Source of the DNA: Mycolicibacterium hassiacum DSM 44199
GTDB lineage: Bacteria; Actinomycetota; Actinomycetes; Mycobacteriales; Mycobacteriaceae
Assembly: GCF_900603025.1 (NCBI RefSeq)
Contig: NZ_LR026975.1
Span: 4,340,001-4,404,000 of the forward strand
Length of the DNA: 64,000 nt
Direction: 5' to 3'
Shown: one piece after another, positions 1-9,917 of the stretch
Position numbering within the stretch: position 1 is the first letter of the stretch
Layout of the letters: every line of letters starts with the position of its first letter
The notes under the pieces: generated by a model
The model's input: the letters and a program-made list of their open reading frames with translations, nothing else
Database searches by the model: none
Told to the model about the DNA's origin: nothing
Position numbers and translations under genes: made by a program

Positions 1-808
1 GCGCAACGGTCCCCACACCGTCGGCGAACGCGGCGATCACCCTTTGTGCGTAGTCGATCTCGGCTTGCGACGGGGTGAATGCCGCGTTGATGGTCTCGAC
101 CTGCGCCGGGTGGATGGCGATCCTTCCGGTGAACCCCTCGCTGCGGGCCCGCCGCGACGAGACGGCCAGCCCCTCGAGGTCACGGATGTCGGCATAGAGC
201 GTCTCGACCGGTTCGACATCGGCTGCCCGGGCGGCCAGCAGGGCCAGCGAACGCACCGTCTGGTAGGTGACCGCCCATTCCCCCGTCGGCCCCAGGTTGG
301 TCGACGCACCCAGCGCGGCGCTGAGATCCTCGGCACCCCAGGTCAATCCGTACAATCGATCGATGCCTGCAGCCGCGAATTCACCGAGCGAGAACGGCGC
401 GCGCGCCGTCTCGGTCGCCACCGGCAGGATCCGGGTACTACCCGGCGGGATGCCGTGGACCGCCTCCAGCGCGTCCAGGTAGTGACCGACGCGCAGCACG
501 TCGGCGGGACCGTCGATCTTCGGCAGCACGATCCCCGCCGGCGCACCCGCCATCACCGCGGTCAGATCCGGCAGGGCGTGATCGGTTCCGAGGGGGTTGA
601 TCCGGACCCACAACTGGGTCCGGTTCCGGCCTCGCCGGTCCTGCAGGTACTGCGAAACCAACTCTCGTGCAACGGCCTTTCGCGGCTCGGCGACGGCGTC
701 CTCGAGATCGAGGATCAACGCATCGGCCGGCGAGTCGGCCACCTTGGCGAGCTTCTTGTCGCTGTCGCCCGGCACGAACAGGAACGACCGGATCAGCCGC
801 CGGGTCAT
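1..808 (-). CDS. CitE/HpcH-HpaI family acyl-CoA lyase, 3' end cut off by window edge
   Basis: The reading frame starts at ATG 808 and runs off the window after 269 codons, so roughly the last 20 residues of a family protein of about 290 are missing. Near the N terminus FVPGDSDKKL (residues 11-20) and ILDLEDAV (32-39) match the CitE-like TIM-barrel family, whose acidic residues bind the metal. LWVRINP, and FTGRIAIHPAQV near the end, are further family motifs. Such enzymes cleave or form short 3-hydroxyacyl-CoA or malyl-CoA-type thioesters, usually without a full citrate lyase complex. The start overlaps the stop of the upstream MaoC gene by four bases (ATGA), so the two are translationally coupled and probably act on neighbouring CoA intermediates. 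The exact substrate cannot be read from the sequence. Family assignment is secure. Confidence 0.9.
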   Translation of the reverse strand, partial: MTRRLIRSFLFVPGDSDKKLAKVADSPADALILDLEDAVAEPRKAVARELVSQYLQDRRGRNRTQLWVRINPLGTDHALPDLTAVMAGAPAGIVLPKIDGPADVLRVGHYLDALEAVHGIPPGSTRILPVATETARAPFSLGEFAAAGIDRLYGLTWGAEDLSAALGASTNLGPTGEWAVTYQTVRSLALLAARAADVEPVETLYADIRDLEGLAVSSRRARSEGFTGRIAIHPAQVETINAAFTPSQAEIDYAQRVIAAFADGVGTVA

Positions 809-1257
809 CGCGGCCTCTTACGCTGCAGACCCGAGCGCTTGCAGGACGCCACCAGCTCGTCGTGCTGGTTGTAGGCCTGGTGCAGGAAGACCACGATGCC
901 CTGGTCCGGGCGGGATCTCGACTCCCGCAACTCCAGCACCTCGGTCACCACCCGGATGGTGTCGCCGTGGAACACCGGCTTGGGGAAGCGGACCTCGTCC
1001 CAGCCCAGGTTGGCCACCGCGGTTCCAAGCGTGGTGTCGCCCACCGAGATGCCGACCATCAACCCGAGCGTGAACGCGCTGTTGACGACGCGCCGACCGA
1101 ATTCGGTGCCCTTCATGTACTCCTCGTCGAGGTGGAGCAGGGCGGGGTTGTGGGTCAGCGCGGTGAACAGGATGTTGTCGGTCTCGGTGATCGTTCGGCG
1201 GATGGGGTGTTCGAATCGCTGTCCCACCGACAGCTCGTCGAACCAGACACCGGCCAT
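805..1257 (-). CDS. MaoC-like (R)-hydratase/dehydratase
   Basis: A 150-residue hot-dog-fold protein of the MaoC dehydratase family. The segment LTHNPALLHLDEEY (residues 34-47) is the family's active-site helix, with Asn37, His42 and Asp44 in the pattern of the mesaconyl-CoA/methylmalyl-CoA hydratase branch rather than the classical LTGD-NP-H-D form. The downstream VRFPKPVFHGDTIRV stretch is also typical. I chose ATG 1257 over GTG 1263 because an AAGGGGG ribosome site lies five bases ahead of it, whereas the GTG would sit directly on that site. It would add water to, or remove it from, an enoyl-CoA that the coupled downstream CitE-like lyase makes or cleaves. Substrate unknown. Confidence 0.88.
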   Translation of the reverse strand: MAGVWFDELSVGQRFEHPIRRTITETDNILFTALTHNPALLHLDEEYMKGTEFGRRVVNSAFTLGLMVGISVGDTTLGTAVANLGWDEVRFPKPVFHGDTIRVVTEVLELRESRSRPDQGIVVFLHQAYNQHDELVASCKRSGLQRKRPR

Positions 1258-1360
1258 GGGCACCCCCTTTCTTACGGCTCGCTCTCCATACGCAGTGGAT
1301 CGAATGGTATGACCGTTTATATAGTCAGGTCAAGGACGCGCTGGCTTCCTCCGGCGACAA

Positions 1361-1406
1361 GACGCGAAAACCCCCAATCCGCCAAGGGATTGGGGGTTTT
1401 CGCGTC
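1361..1406. terminator. Perfect 20-bp stem palindrome between convergent or tail-to-head genes
   Basis: Two 20-base arms are perfectly complementary around a six-base loop (GCCAAG). The arms carry an A-run/C-run and a G-run/T-run, so the structure resembles a strong bidirectional terminator. It lies just past the stop of the L,D-transpeptidase gene and upstream of the MaoC gene. Its outer ends (GACGCG...CGCGTC) resemble the dispersed GCAGACGC palindromes near 47.1, 47.2 and 57.6 kb. Confidence 0.75.
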
Positions 1407-1420
1407 TGTTCGGCGGGACT

Positions 1421-2482
1421 CTAGAACAACTGCCAGTCGTGGGCGCCGTCCTGCTGGGTGTACAGCGGGCCGCTGGTGTTCTTCACCACCACCGGGTCGC
1501 CGGAGCCGAAGTTCTGGTAGAACCACTCGGCGTCCTTGGGCGCCAGGTTAATGCACCCGTGGCTGACGTTGCTCGACCCCTGGGCGCCGACCGACCACGG
1601 CGCGCCGTGCACGAAGATGCCGCTGTTGTCGATGCGCACCGCGTGCTTGACCTTGATCTTGTAGCCCTCCGGGTCGTCCACCGGCACCCCGTAGGTCGAG
1701 GAGTCCATGACGATCTCCTCGAACTTCTCCAGCACGTAGTAGGTGCCGTTGCGGGTCTCGTAGCCCTTCTTGCCCATCGAGACCTTGAACGTCTTCTCCA
1801 GCTCGCCGTTGCGGTGGATCTCCATCCGCTTGGTCTTGTCATCGACCGTGGCGACCAGCGACTCGCCGACCCGGAAGCTCGACCTGGTGCCGCCGGCGTC
1901 GATGTTGACCACGGTGTCGGCGGGCCAGAAGTCCTGCGGCCGCCACCGCAGCTCGGTGTCGCTGATCCAGTAGAACCGGCCCGGCACCGGCGGGTCGGAC
2001 GAGATGTGCACCGCCGATTCGGCCAGCGCCTTGTTGGCGATCGGCCGCTGGAACTTGATGATGATCGGCTTGGCCACCCCCACCACGGCGCCGTTGACCG
2101 GGTTGAACGACGGCGGAAGGAACACCGGCGGCCCGACGTACGGGTTGGGGTTCTGGCCCTCCGGGGTGCCCTCGGGGATCGGCAGCGGCTGCTGGTTGCC
2201 GGACAGCTGCGGCAGGTTGAACGGTGCCGGCTGCTCGGGCTGCGCTCCCGGCTCGGCCGCCAGCGCGGGCGGCGGGGTTTCCGGGCCGGCGGGCGGCTGC
2301 CCCGGGGCCGGGGGCCCGATGGGCACCGGAGCGGGCGGTGCGGCCGCGGCGGGGTCGACCGGACCCGGCGGTGGCGGCGGATCAACCGGCTGGGCCGTGG
2401 CGACGGGGGTGGTCAGCACCAGAACGCCGACCAACCCAGCCGCCGTCGCGCTGAGTAGTCGCCTTCTCATCGGCTGCCGCAT
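1421..2482 (-). CDS. L,D-transpeptidase (YkuD domain), exported
   Basis: A 353-residue exported peptidoglycan cross-linking enzyme forming 3-3 links between meso-diaminopimelate residues, the dominant cross-link of mycobacterial walls. ATG 2482 follows a GGAGG site seven bases upstream and gives a good signal peptide ending near TPVATA-QP. A Pro/Ala-rich linker (about residues 35-100) and an Ig-like domain precede the YkuD domain. The catalytic signature HGAPWSVG...SHGCIN is intact, with the nucleophilic Cys near residue 310. Length and its place beside ricR and ilvD match the M. tuberculosis Rv0192 locus (often listed as LdtMt4), so I infer orthology. No membrane anchor is seen after the signal sequence, so it is either secreted or held by the uncleaved N terminus. 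Confidence 0.92.
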   Translation of the reverse strand: MRQPMRRRLLSATAAGLVGVLVLTTPVATAQPVDPPPPPGPVDPAAAAPPAPVPIGPPAPGQPPAGPETPPPALAAEPGAQPEQPAPFNLPQLSGNQQPLPIPEGTPEGQNPNPYVGPPVFLPPSFNPVNGAVVGVAKPIIIKFQRPIANKALAESAVHISSDPPVPGRFYWISDTELRWRPQDFWPADTVVNIDAGGTRSSFRVGESLVATVDDKTKRMEIHRNGELEKTFKVSMGKKGYETRNGTYYVLEKFEEIVMDSSTYGVPVDDPEGYKIKVKHAVRIDNSGIFVHGAPWSVGAQGSSNVSHGCINLAPKDAEWFYQNFGSGDPVVVKNTSGPLYTQQDGAHDWQLF

Positions 2483-2606
2483 ACAAAAACCTCCAGTCGC
2501 ACGACAATGTCCCCAGTGTGGCACAGCGGGATACCCGGTTATCGCCCGTCGACTCCCGGGTGCTACCCCGAGCGGCCGACGATGCGGTGTCTGACCTGCG
2601 GGTTCG

Positions 2607-2924
2607 TCAGGACCGCACCAGCCTGGCGATGGCGGCCGAGGCCTCGGCGAGCTTGGCCTCGGCCTCGTCGCCGCCCCGCGCGACGGCCTGCGACACGCAG
2701 TGGCTCAGGTGTTCGTCGAGCAGGTTCAGTGCGACCGACTGCAGCGCGCTGTTGACCGCGCTGATCTGAGTGAGGACGTCGATGCAGTACTTGTCCTCCT
2801 CGATCATCCGGGCGATGCCGCGCACCTGGCCCTCGATGCGGCGCAGCCGGCGGGCGTAGTTCTCTTTCTGCGCGGTGTAGCCGTGTACCGCCGGCGCCTT
2901 GGCGGCCGCGGATTTGTCAGCCAC
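2607..2924 (-). CDS. ricR: Copper-sensing repressor, CsoR/RicR family
   Basis: A 105-residue all-helical metal-sensing repressor. Cys47, His72 and Cys76 reproduce the Cys-His-Cys Cu(I) ligand set of CsoR proteins with the same spacing (25 and 4 residues), and [16 protein letters not shown] is the family's DNA-binding helix. Cu(I) binding releases the protein from TACCC-N5-GGGTA operators. The GTG start overlaps the stop of the DUF305 gene by eight bases behind a GGAGG-like site, so the two genes form an operon. A perfect operator lies upstream of that operon at 3560-3576, which implies autoregulation. Synteny with ilvD and an L,D-transpeptidase supports RicR (Rv0190) rather than CsoR. Confidence 0.93.
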   Translation of the reverse strand: MADKSAAAKAPAVHGYTAQKENYARRLRRIEGQVRGIARMIEEDKYCIDVLTQISAVNSALQSVALNLLDEHLSHCVSQAVARGGDEAEAKLAEASAAIARLVRS

Positions 2925-3543
2925 CTTGACCGCCTCCGAGCATCTGCCGCATCTGGTCGATCTCGGCCTGCTGCGCCGTGATGATCTGCTGCGCCAGGTT
3001 CTTGGCGTCGTCGTTGATGCCGTTGGCCAGCTCGGCCTGGGCCATCTCGATCGCGCCCTGGTGGTGGGCGATCATCGACTCCAGCCACAGCTGGTCGAAC
3101 TCCGGGCCGCTGAGCGACTTCAGCCGCTCCATGGTGGCGTCGTCGACCATGCCCTTCATCTCGACGTGGGCGCTGTGGTCGCCGTGCTGGTCGTCGGGGT
3201 TCTCGTTCCACTGCACCAGGAACACCCGCAGCGCGGCGATCTCGGGTTCCTGGACGTCGCCGATCTGCTGGGCCAGCGCGATCAGTTCGGGGTTGTCGCT
3301 GCGCTCCGGCACCAGCAGCGCCAGGTCGACCGCCTGCTGGTGGTGCGGGATCATGTTGGTGGCGAACGCGATGTCGTCGGCGTTGAACGCCGCGGGCTCG
3401 CCGGTGATCATCGGTTCGTCGGTGGACGGGCCGTGGTCGGCGTGTTCGTCGGACTTGCCACACGAGGCCACGAACAGCGCGGTGAACAGGGCCGCCAGGA
3501 CGGCGGTCAGACGGACGATGATGCGGACGTTCGTTGTCGACAT
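2917..3543 (-). CDS. DUF305 lipoprotein, copper-linked
   Basis: A 208-residue predicted lipoprotein. The ATG at 3543 gives a short basic N terminus, a hydrophobic core and the lipobox VASC with the lipidated Cys at residue 28. The rest is a ferritin-like DUF305 four-helix domain with the paired His motifs MIPHHQQAVDLA (HH 67-68) and MIAHHQGAIEMA (HH 160-161), both intact, plus a His/Asp/Met-rich N-terminal segment. DUF305 proteins are frequently encoded with copper-resistance genes. Here the gene is the first of a two-gene operon with ricR under a RicR box, so an extracytoplasmic copper-binding or buffering role is likely but not shown. Longer upstream starts would run into divergent ilvD and lose the signal peptide. 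Confidence 0.9.
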   Translation of the reverse strand: MSTTNVRIIVRLTAVLAALFTALFVASCGKSDEHADHGPSTDEPMITGEPAAFNADDIAFATNMIPHHQQAVDLALLVPERSDNPELIALAQQIGDVQEPEIAALRVFLVQWNENPDDQHGDHSAHVEMKGMVDDATMERLKSLSGPEFDQLWLESMIAHHQGAIEMAQAELANGINDDAKNLAQQIITAQQAEIDQMRQMLGGGQGG

Positions 3544-3559
3544 GAGGCCAGCATAGCCG

Positions 3560-3576
3560 ATACCCCTCCCGGGTAT
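3560..3576. promoter_or_regulatory. RicR/CsoR copper operator
   Basis: The sequence ATACCC-CTCCC-GGGTAT is a perfect inverted repeat matching the published RicR consensus TACCC-N5-GGGTA. It sits 17 bp upstream of the DUF305 start and 46 bp upstream of ilvD. On the minus strand a TATGCT -10-like hexamer (about 3550-3555) lies just downstream, so bound repressor would block the DUF305-ricR promoter and could also touch the divergent ilvD promoter. Confidence 0.88.
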
Positions 3577-3622
3577 AGAAAGGGTTTGGTCCTGGCGAAA
3601 CGCCGCGGGCATACTGGTCCCC

Positions 3623-5320
3623 ATGCCCTCAGGTTCTGATCTCAAGCCACGCAGCCGCGACGTTACCGACGGCCTGGAGAAGGCCGCCGCCCGCGGAATG
3701 CTGCGCGCGGTCGGTATGACCGATGAAGACTTCGCCAAGCCGCAGATCGGTGTCGCCTCGTCGTGGAACGAGATCACACCGTGCAACCTTTCGCTGGACC
3801 GGCTCGCCAAGGCCGTCAAGGAAGGGGTGCACGCCGCCGGCGGCTATCCGCTGGAGTTCGGCACCATCTCGGTGTCCGACGGCATCTCGATGGGCCACGA
3901 GGGCATGCACTTCTCGCTGGTCAGCCGCGAGATCATCGCCGACAGCGTGGAAACCGTGGTGCAGGCCGAGCGGCTGGACGGGACCGTGCTGCTGGCCGGG
4001 TGCGACAAGTCGCTGCCGGGCATGCTGATGGCCGCCGCGCGGCTGGATCTGGCCGCGGTGTTCCTCTACGCCGGGTCGATCCTGCCCGGGGTGGCCAAGC
4101 TCACCGACGGCACCGAGCGCGAGGTCACCATCATCGACGCGTTCGAGGCGGTGGGCGCGTGTGCCCGCGGGCTGATGTCGCGCGAGGATGTCGACCGCAT
4201 CGAGCGGGCGATCTGCCCCGGCGAGGGCGCCTGCGGCGGCATGTACACCGCCAACACCATGGCCAGCGCCGCCGAGGCGCTGGGCATGTCGCTGCCCGGC
4301 TCGGCCGCTCCGCCGGCCACCGACCGCCGCCGCGACGGGTTCGCCCGCAAGAGCGGCGAGGCCGTCGTCGAGTTGTTGCGCCGCGGCATCACCGCCCGCG
4401 ACATCCTGACCAAGGAGGCGTTCGAGAACGCGATCGCGGTGGTGATGGCGTTCGGCGGCTCGACCAACGCGGTGCTGCACCTGCTGGCCATCGCCCACGA
4501 GGCCAACGTCAAGCTCACCCTTGACGACTTCACCCGCATCGGCAACAAGGTGCCGCACCTTGCCGATGTGAAACCCTTTGGCGCCCATGTGATGACCGAC
4601 GTCGACCGGATCGGCGGCGTGCCGGTGGTGATGAAGGCGCTGCTGGACGCCGGGCTGTTGCACGGCGACTGCCTGACCGTCACCGGCAAGACGATGGCCG
4701 AGAACCTCGCGCACATCGCCCCGCCCGACCCGGACGGCAAGGTGCTGCGGGCGCTGTCTAACCCGATCCATCCGACCGGGGGCATCACGATCCTGCACGG
4801 CTCGCTGGCGCCGGAGGGCGCGGTGGTGAAGTCGGCGGGCTTCGACTCGTCGGTGTTCGAAGGCACCGCAAGGGTTTTCGAGCGTGAGCGGGCGGCGCTC
4901 GACGCGCTCGAGGACGGCACCATCCAGGCCGGCGACGTCGTGGTGATCCGCTACGAGGGCCCTAAGGGCGGGCCGGGCATGCGCGAGATGCTGGCGATCA
5001 CCGGCGCGATCAAGGGCGCCGGGCTGGGCAAGGACGTGCTGCTGATGACCGACGGCCGGTTCTCCGGCGGCACCACCGGGCTGTGCGTCGGGCACATCGC
5101 CCCGGAGGCGGTGGACGGTGGGCCGATCGCGTTCGTCCGCGACGGGGACCGGATCCGGCTGGACGTGGCCAAGGGCACGCTCGACATCCTGGTGGATCCG
5201 GCCGAGCTCGAAGCGCGCAAGCAGGGCTGGGAGCCGCTGCCGCCGCGCTACACCACCGGCGTGCTGGCCAAGTACACCAAACTGGTCCAGTCGGCGGCGC
5301 TCGGCGCGGTCTGCGGCTGA
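3623..5320 (+). CDS. ilvD: Dihydroxy-acid dehydratase
   Basis: A full-length 565-residue IlvD. It dehydrates 2,3-dihydroxy-isovalerate and 2,3-dihydroxy-3-methylvalerate to the 2-keto acids of valine, leucine and isoleucine synthesis, and supplies the valine branch feeding pantothenate. The three Fe-S cluster cysteines lie in [13 protein letters not shown] and [14 protein letters not shown], and the C-terminal [15 protein letters not shown] segment holds further active-site residues. The gene diverges from the DUF305-ricR operon across 79 bp containing the RicR box. Fe-S dehydratases of this kind are known copper targets, so the arrangement may be functional. No strong ribosome site precedes the ATG, so a short-leader or leaderless transcript is possible. 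Confidence 0.96.
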   Translation: MPSGSDLKPRSRDVTDGLEKAAARGMLRAVGMTDEDFAKPQIGVASSWNEITPCNLSLDRLAKAVKEGVHAAGGYPLEFGTISVSDGISMGHEGMHFSLVSREIIADSVETVVQAERLDGTVLLAGCDKSLPGMLMAAARLDLAAVFLYAGSILPGVAKLTDGTEREVTIIDAFEAVGACARGLMSREDVDRIERAICPGEGACGGMYTANTMASAAEALGMSLPGSAAPPATDRRRDGFARKSGEAVVELLRRGITARDILTKEAFENAIAVVMAFGGSTNAVLHLLAIAHEANVKLTLDDFTRIGNKVPHLADVKPFGAHVMTDVDRIGGVPVVMKALLDAGLLHGDCLTVTGKTMAENLAHIAPPDPDGKVLRALSNPIHPTGGITILHGSLAPEGAVVKSAGFDSSVFEGTARVFERERAALDALEDGTIQAGDVVVIRYEGPKGGPGMREMLAITGAIKGAGLGKDVLLMTDGRFSGGTTGLCVGHIAPEAVDGGPIAFVRDGDRIRLDVAKGTLDILVDPAELEARKQGWEPLPPRYTTGVLAKYTKLVQSAALGAVCG

Positions 5321-5335
5321 CCTCTCCTGCGCCGA

Positions 5336-5385
5336 GCGTGAAGCTGCTGCGACGAAACGGCCGGATTTCCGCAGCAGGTTCACGT
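5336..5385. terminator. Inverted repeat between convergent ilvD and O-methyltransferase genes
   Basis: Arms of about 15 bases (CGTGAAGCTGCTGCG and CGCAGCAGGTTCACG) pair with one mismatch around an 18-base loop in the 82-bp convergent gap. It probably ends transcription from both sides. Confidence 0.6.
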
Positions 5386-5402
5386 TCGTTGCGGCCGTGG
5401 CC

Positions 5403-6074
5403 TCAGCGCACCAGGGCGATCGCGAAACCGTCCCAGCCCTTGGTGCCGACGGTCTGGATGGCGGCGGCGTCCAGGCGCGGGTGCTGTCCCATCATCTCGA
5501 GCATGTCGCGCACGGCGCGGGCCTGTGCGTCGTCGGGGGCCGGGTTGTAGACTCGCCCGAAACGGGCGATGTTGTCGACCACGATGACGGTGTTCGGCCG
5601 GCCGAGTCGGATCGCCCACTCGACGTAGGCGACGTTGTTCTCCTTGTCGGCGTCGATGAAGACCAGATCGAAGACGTCGCCGCGCTCGGCCAGCAGCGGC
5701 AGGGTGTCCAGCGCGGCGCCGACGATCACCTCGACCCGGTCGGCGACCCCGGCGCGCACGAAGTTCTGCCGCGCCACCTCGGCGTGCGCCGGTTCGTACT
5801 CCAGCGTGACGACCCGCCCGTCGTCGCCGACCGCGCGGGCCAGGTTGATGGTGCTGTAGCCGGCGAGCGTGCCGATCTCCAGGACATGGGTGGCCCGGCT
5901 GGCCCGCGCCAGCAGCTGCAGAAACCGGCCATGCTGGGCGGACACCTCGATCGGCGGCATGCCGGCGGCTTCGGCGGAGGCCCGGGCCGCCGCCAGCGCC
6001 TCGTCCTCGGTGTGCAGTAGGCGGTTGAACAACTCGTCGAGTTGTTGAGGCTCCGGTGCGGTCACGCCGGACAC
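5403..6074 (-). CDS. SAM-dependent O-methyltransferase (catechol-type family 3)
   Basis: A 223-residue class I methyltransferase of the Mg-dependent catechol/caffeoyl-CoA O-methyltransferase family. The SAM-binding glycine loop is VLEIGTLAGYSTI, the second acidic motif is VTLEYEPAH, the metal-binding motif is FIDADKENN, and VVDNIARFG follows as in the family. Position next to ilvD matches M. tuberculosis Rv0187, a family member. The physiological acceptor is unknown. The start is uncertain: GTG 6074 and GTG 6065 are both possible and neither has a clear ribosome site. Confidence 0.88.
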   Translation of the reverse strand: MSGVTAPEPQQLDELFNRLLHTEDEALAAARASAEAAGMPPIEVSAQHGRFLQLLARASRATHVLEIGTLAGYSTINLARAVGDDGRVVTLEYEPAHAEVARQNFVRAGVADRVEVIVGAALDTLPLLAERGDVFDLVFIDADKENNVAYVEWAIRLGRPNTVIVVDNIARFGRVYNPAPDDAQARAVRDMLEMMGQHPRLDAAAIQTVGTKGWDGFAIALVR

Positions 6075-6120
6075 GCTAGCGGACAGCTTGTTTCCCGTAC
6101 ACCTCTTGCGGCGCAGGCCA

Positions 6121-6800
6121 TCAGCCGGGCGACATGAGCTCGGTGCCGTCGTCGGAGAGCCGTATCAGGGTGTCGTTGACGCGCCAGACGTAGCCGAAGG
6201 AGTTCGGCTGCTTGGGCAGCGTCCAGCGCACGTGGTCAGGTCCGCGGCTTTCAGGACGATGTCGGCGCCCCAGCTGGCCACCTGGAATACGGCGACCTCA
6301 CCGTCGGTACCGAGGTAGGCATTCATGTTGAGCTGCTCCATCTCCGGAAAGCTCGAATCCCCGTTCGACACCAGTAGTTTCGTACCGATCAAGCGTACGG
6401 TTGCCGGCTTGTCGAACGACAATATCTCTGCCACCGGTTGCCCTTCGGGCGTGAACACCGTCGCCTCCTTGCCGCACAGGCCCACTGGTATGTCACCGGA
6501 ATGGCTCGCCAGTGACCCCCCGGAACTCCGCACGACCAACCTGGCGGCCGCTCGCGTCGAAGAATCCGATCTCTTTTCGGGCGACGCGTTCATGACTTGA
6601 GTCGCCAGCGGCGGCGTCCTTCGAAGACTCAGCGGATGTGTGGGTCTGCCGCCACCGGGAACGAACCATGTCGTTCTGGCCTGTCCATCGATGCCGTACA
6701 CGCCGTTGTTGGCCGGTGCGACGGCGTACGGGCCGGCCTGCTCGACGCCGAGTTGGCCTGGCCAGTCGGTCAACTCGGTCGGGCCGTGATACCTGACCGG
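6121..6800 (-). pseudogene. Degraded hypothetical gene with at least three frameshifts
   Basis: Natural-looking protein sequence runs through this interval but changes frame. Going 5' to 3' on the minus strand it reads GPTELTDWPGQLGVEQ... and GVYGIDGQARTTWFVPGGG, shifts near 6645 to KEIGFFDASGRQVGRAEF, shifts back near 6500 to GDIPVGLCGKEATVFTPEG and LIGTKLLVSNGDSSFPEMEQ, then shifts near 6238 to VRWTLPKQPNSFGYVW ending at TGA 6121. No start codon or ribosome site is visible at the 5' end, which abuts the stop of the metallohydrolase gene. I do not recognise the family. Multiple independent indels favour real decay over a single sequencing error. Confidence 0.6.
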
Positions 6801-6802
6801 GC

Positions 6803-7297
6803 CTACCGCACACCCTCTTTCGCGTACACCACCCGCAGCACATGCCCCACCTCCGGCCCCATCACGGTGGCGGCCAGTTCGCAGAACGTCGCGACGAACT
6901 CGGGGCCGTGCGGCGGTTCGGCGTCGCACAGGTGGTGCGCGATCTCGTGCAGCACAACGAGTTCGCGCAGCGCCCACCGCGCACTGGCGTCGGGCACGGC
7001 GATGACGGCGCCGGCATCGGTGAGTTCGTAGTGCGCGGCACGCTCACCGCGCCGGCCCCGCACATTCAGCGGTCCGGCATCGGGCCAGCGCGCACGCACA
7101 CCGGGCAGCGCCAGCACGTCGTCGACGTAGCGTTGCACATCCTCGCGGGAGCCGAACTTCGCTTCCGGTGGCAGCGTCAGCGAGGTGCCGAAGAAGTCGA
7201 CCACCCGGTTGTGGTGCTCGGCGGCGCGGTCGAACATCGTCCGCACGAACTGCTCCGCGGCGTAGACCTTCGACCGCTGGCTGTCGCGCGGGCTCAC
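6803..7297 (-). CDS. Putative zinc metallohydrolase, TIGR04338-type
   Basis: A 164-residue soluble protein with the zincin motif HEIAHHL followed by HGPEF, giving two His ligands, the catalytic Glu and a likely third ligand downstream. Size and sequence fit the actinobacterial TIGR04338 putative metallohydrolase family. No signal peptide or membrane segment is present, so it is cytosolic. The start overlaps the stop of the DUF2786 gene by four bases (7294-7297), so the two are coupled. The order matches Rv0184-Rv0185 of M. tuberculosis. Substrate unknown. Confidence 0.82.
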   Translation of the reverse strand: MSPRDSQRSKVYAAEQFVRTMFDRAAEHHNRVVDFFGTSLTLPPEAKFGSREDVQRYVDDVLALPGVRARWPDAGPLNVRGRRGERAAHYELTDAGAVIAVPDASARWALRELVVLHEIAHHLCDAEPPHGPEFVATFCELAATVMGPEVGHVLRVVYAKEGVR

Positions 7298-8046
7298 TGC
7301 TCCAACGCGTACCGTGCGCCGGCCAACTCCGGGGTGGGGCTGAGCCGCGCCTGCCGGGCGGCCCGGTCACCGGCCCGCCGCGCGGCCGACGAGTAGCCCG
7401 CCGTGGAACTGGTCGGCCGCCAGGTCCCCCGCGCCCTCGAGGTCTGCCGGTAGAAGTCGCGCAACTCGATCTCCTTGTTCCGCAAGGCGAGTGCGGTGCC
7501 GGGCTTGCTGTCGGTCTTCTCCATCGCCTCCTGGTGGGCGGCCTGGCGCGCCTCGGCCAGCCGCTTGCCGATGCGCGCGCCGTAGGCGAGCTGGAAGTTG
7601 ATCCGCGCGGTGATCGTCGGCGTGGGCCGGTGCGCCCCGGAGGCGATGTAGGCCTGCGACGCGCGCACCATCTGCATCAGCAGGCTGGTGTACAGCGTGT
7701 GGGTGGCGTCGATGTCCTCGGGGAAACCGTAGGCGTACACGAACGTCGAGTTCGACGCCACATCGCAGCGCACATCGTTGGCGTGCGCGATGTTGACGAA
7801 CAACTGCACATAGGTGCGCAGTCCGCGGGTGCCGGGCTCGCCGATGGTGATGGTGCGCTGCACCGGCTGGCGCTTGGCCCGGGTGCGCTGGTCGGCGTGC
7901 GCCCGGGCGACCGCGAGGTCGATGGAGGTGGCGGTGGCGAGCCGCTGGGCGGCGGCCATGTAGGCCTCGGCCTCGTGCTCGTTGTCGGTGCCCTCGGCCT
8001 GCCGCAACAGGGCGGCGATCCGCGCCAGCATCTTGTCGTCGCTCAT
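7294..8046 (-). CDS. DUF2786 domain protein
   Basis: A 250-residue cytosolic protein that begins with the DUF2786 motif: MLARIAALLRQAEGTDNEHEAEAYMAAAQRLA is spread over residues 6 to about 38, with the conserved NEHEA core. The middle is helical, and the C terminus is Arg/Ala-rich. ATG 8046 is chosen because the domain starts within six residues of it. It is translationally coupled to the downstream TIGR04338-type gene. The pair is conserved beside the monoacylglycerol lipase gene in mycobacteria. No biochemical function is known for DUF2786; linkage to the metallohydrolase suggests a shared task. Confidence 0.85.
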   Translation of the reverse strand: MSDDKMLARIAALLRQAEGTDNEHEAEAYMAAAQRLATATSIDLAVARAHADQRTRAKRQPVQRTITIGEPGTRGLRTYVQLFVNIAHANDVRCDVASNSTFVYAYGFPEDIDATHTLYTSLLMQMVRASQAYIASGAHRPTPTITARINFQLAYGARIGKRLAEARQAAHQEAMEKTDSKPGTALALRNKEIELRDFYRQTSRARGTWRPTSSTAGYSSAARRAGDRAARQARLSPTPELAGARYALEQ

Positions 8047-8062
8047 GCGCCCAAATCTAGGG

Positions 8063-9903
<1,841 letters not shown>

Positions 9904-9917
9904 TTAAGCTCGGCGGG

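Noticed and set aside
2520..2580. Second RicR box upstream of the L,D-transpeptidase gene
   Set aside because: ATACCCGG and CCCGGGTG pieces occur but do not form the TACCC-N5-GGGTA arrangement.
3629..5383. 584-codon frame on the minus strand opposite ilvD
   Set aside because: Composition is typical of antisense frames in GC-rich DNA; ilvD is unequivocal on the plus strand.
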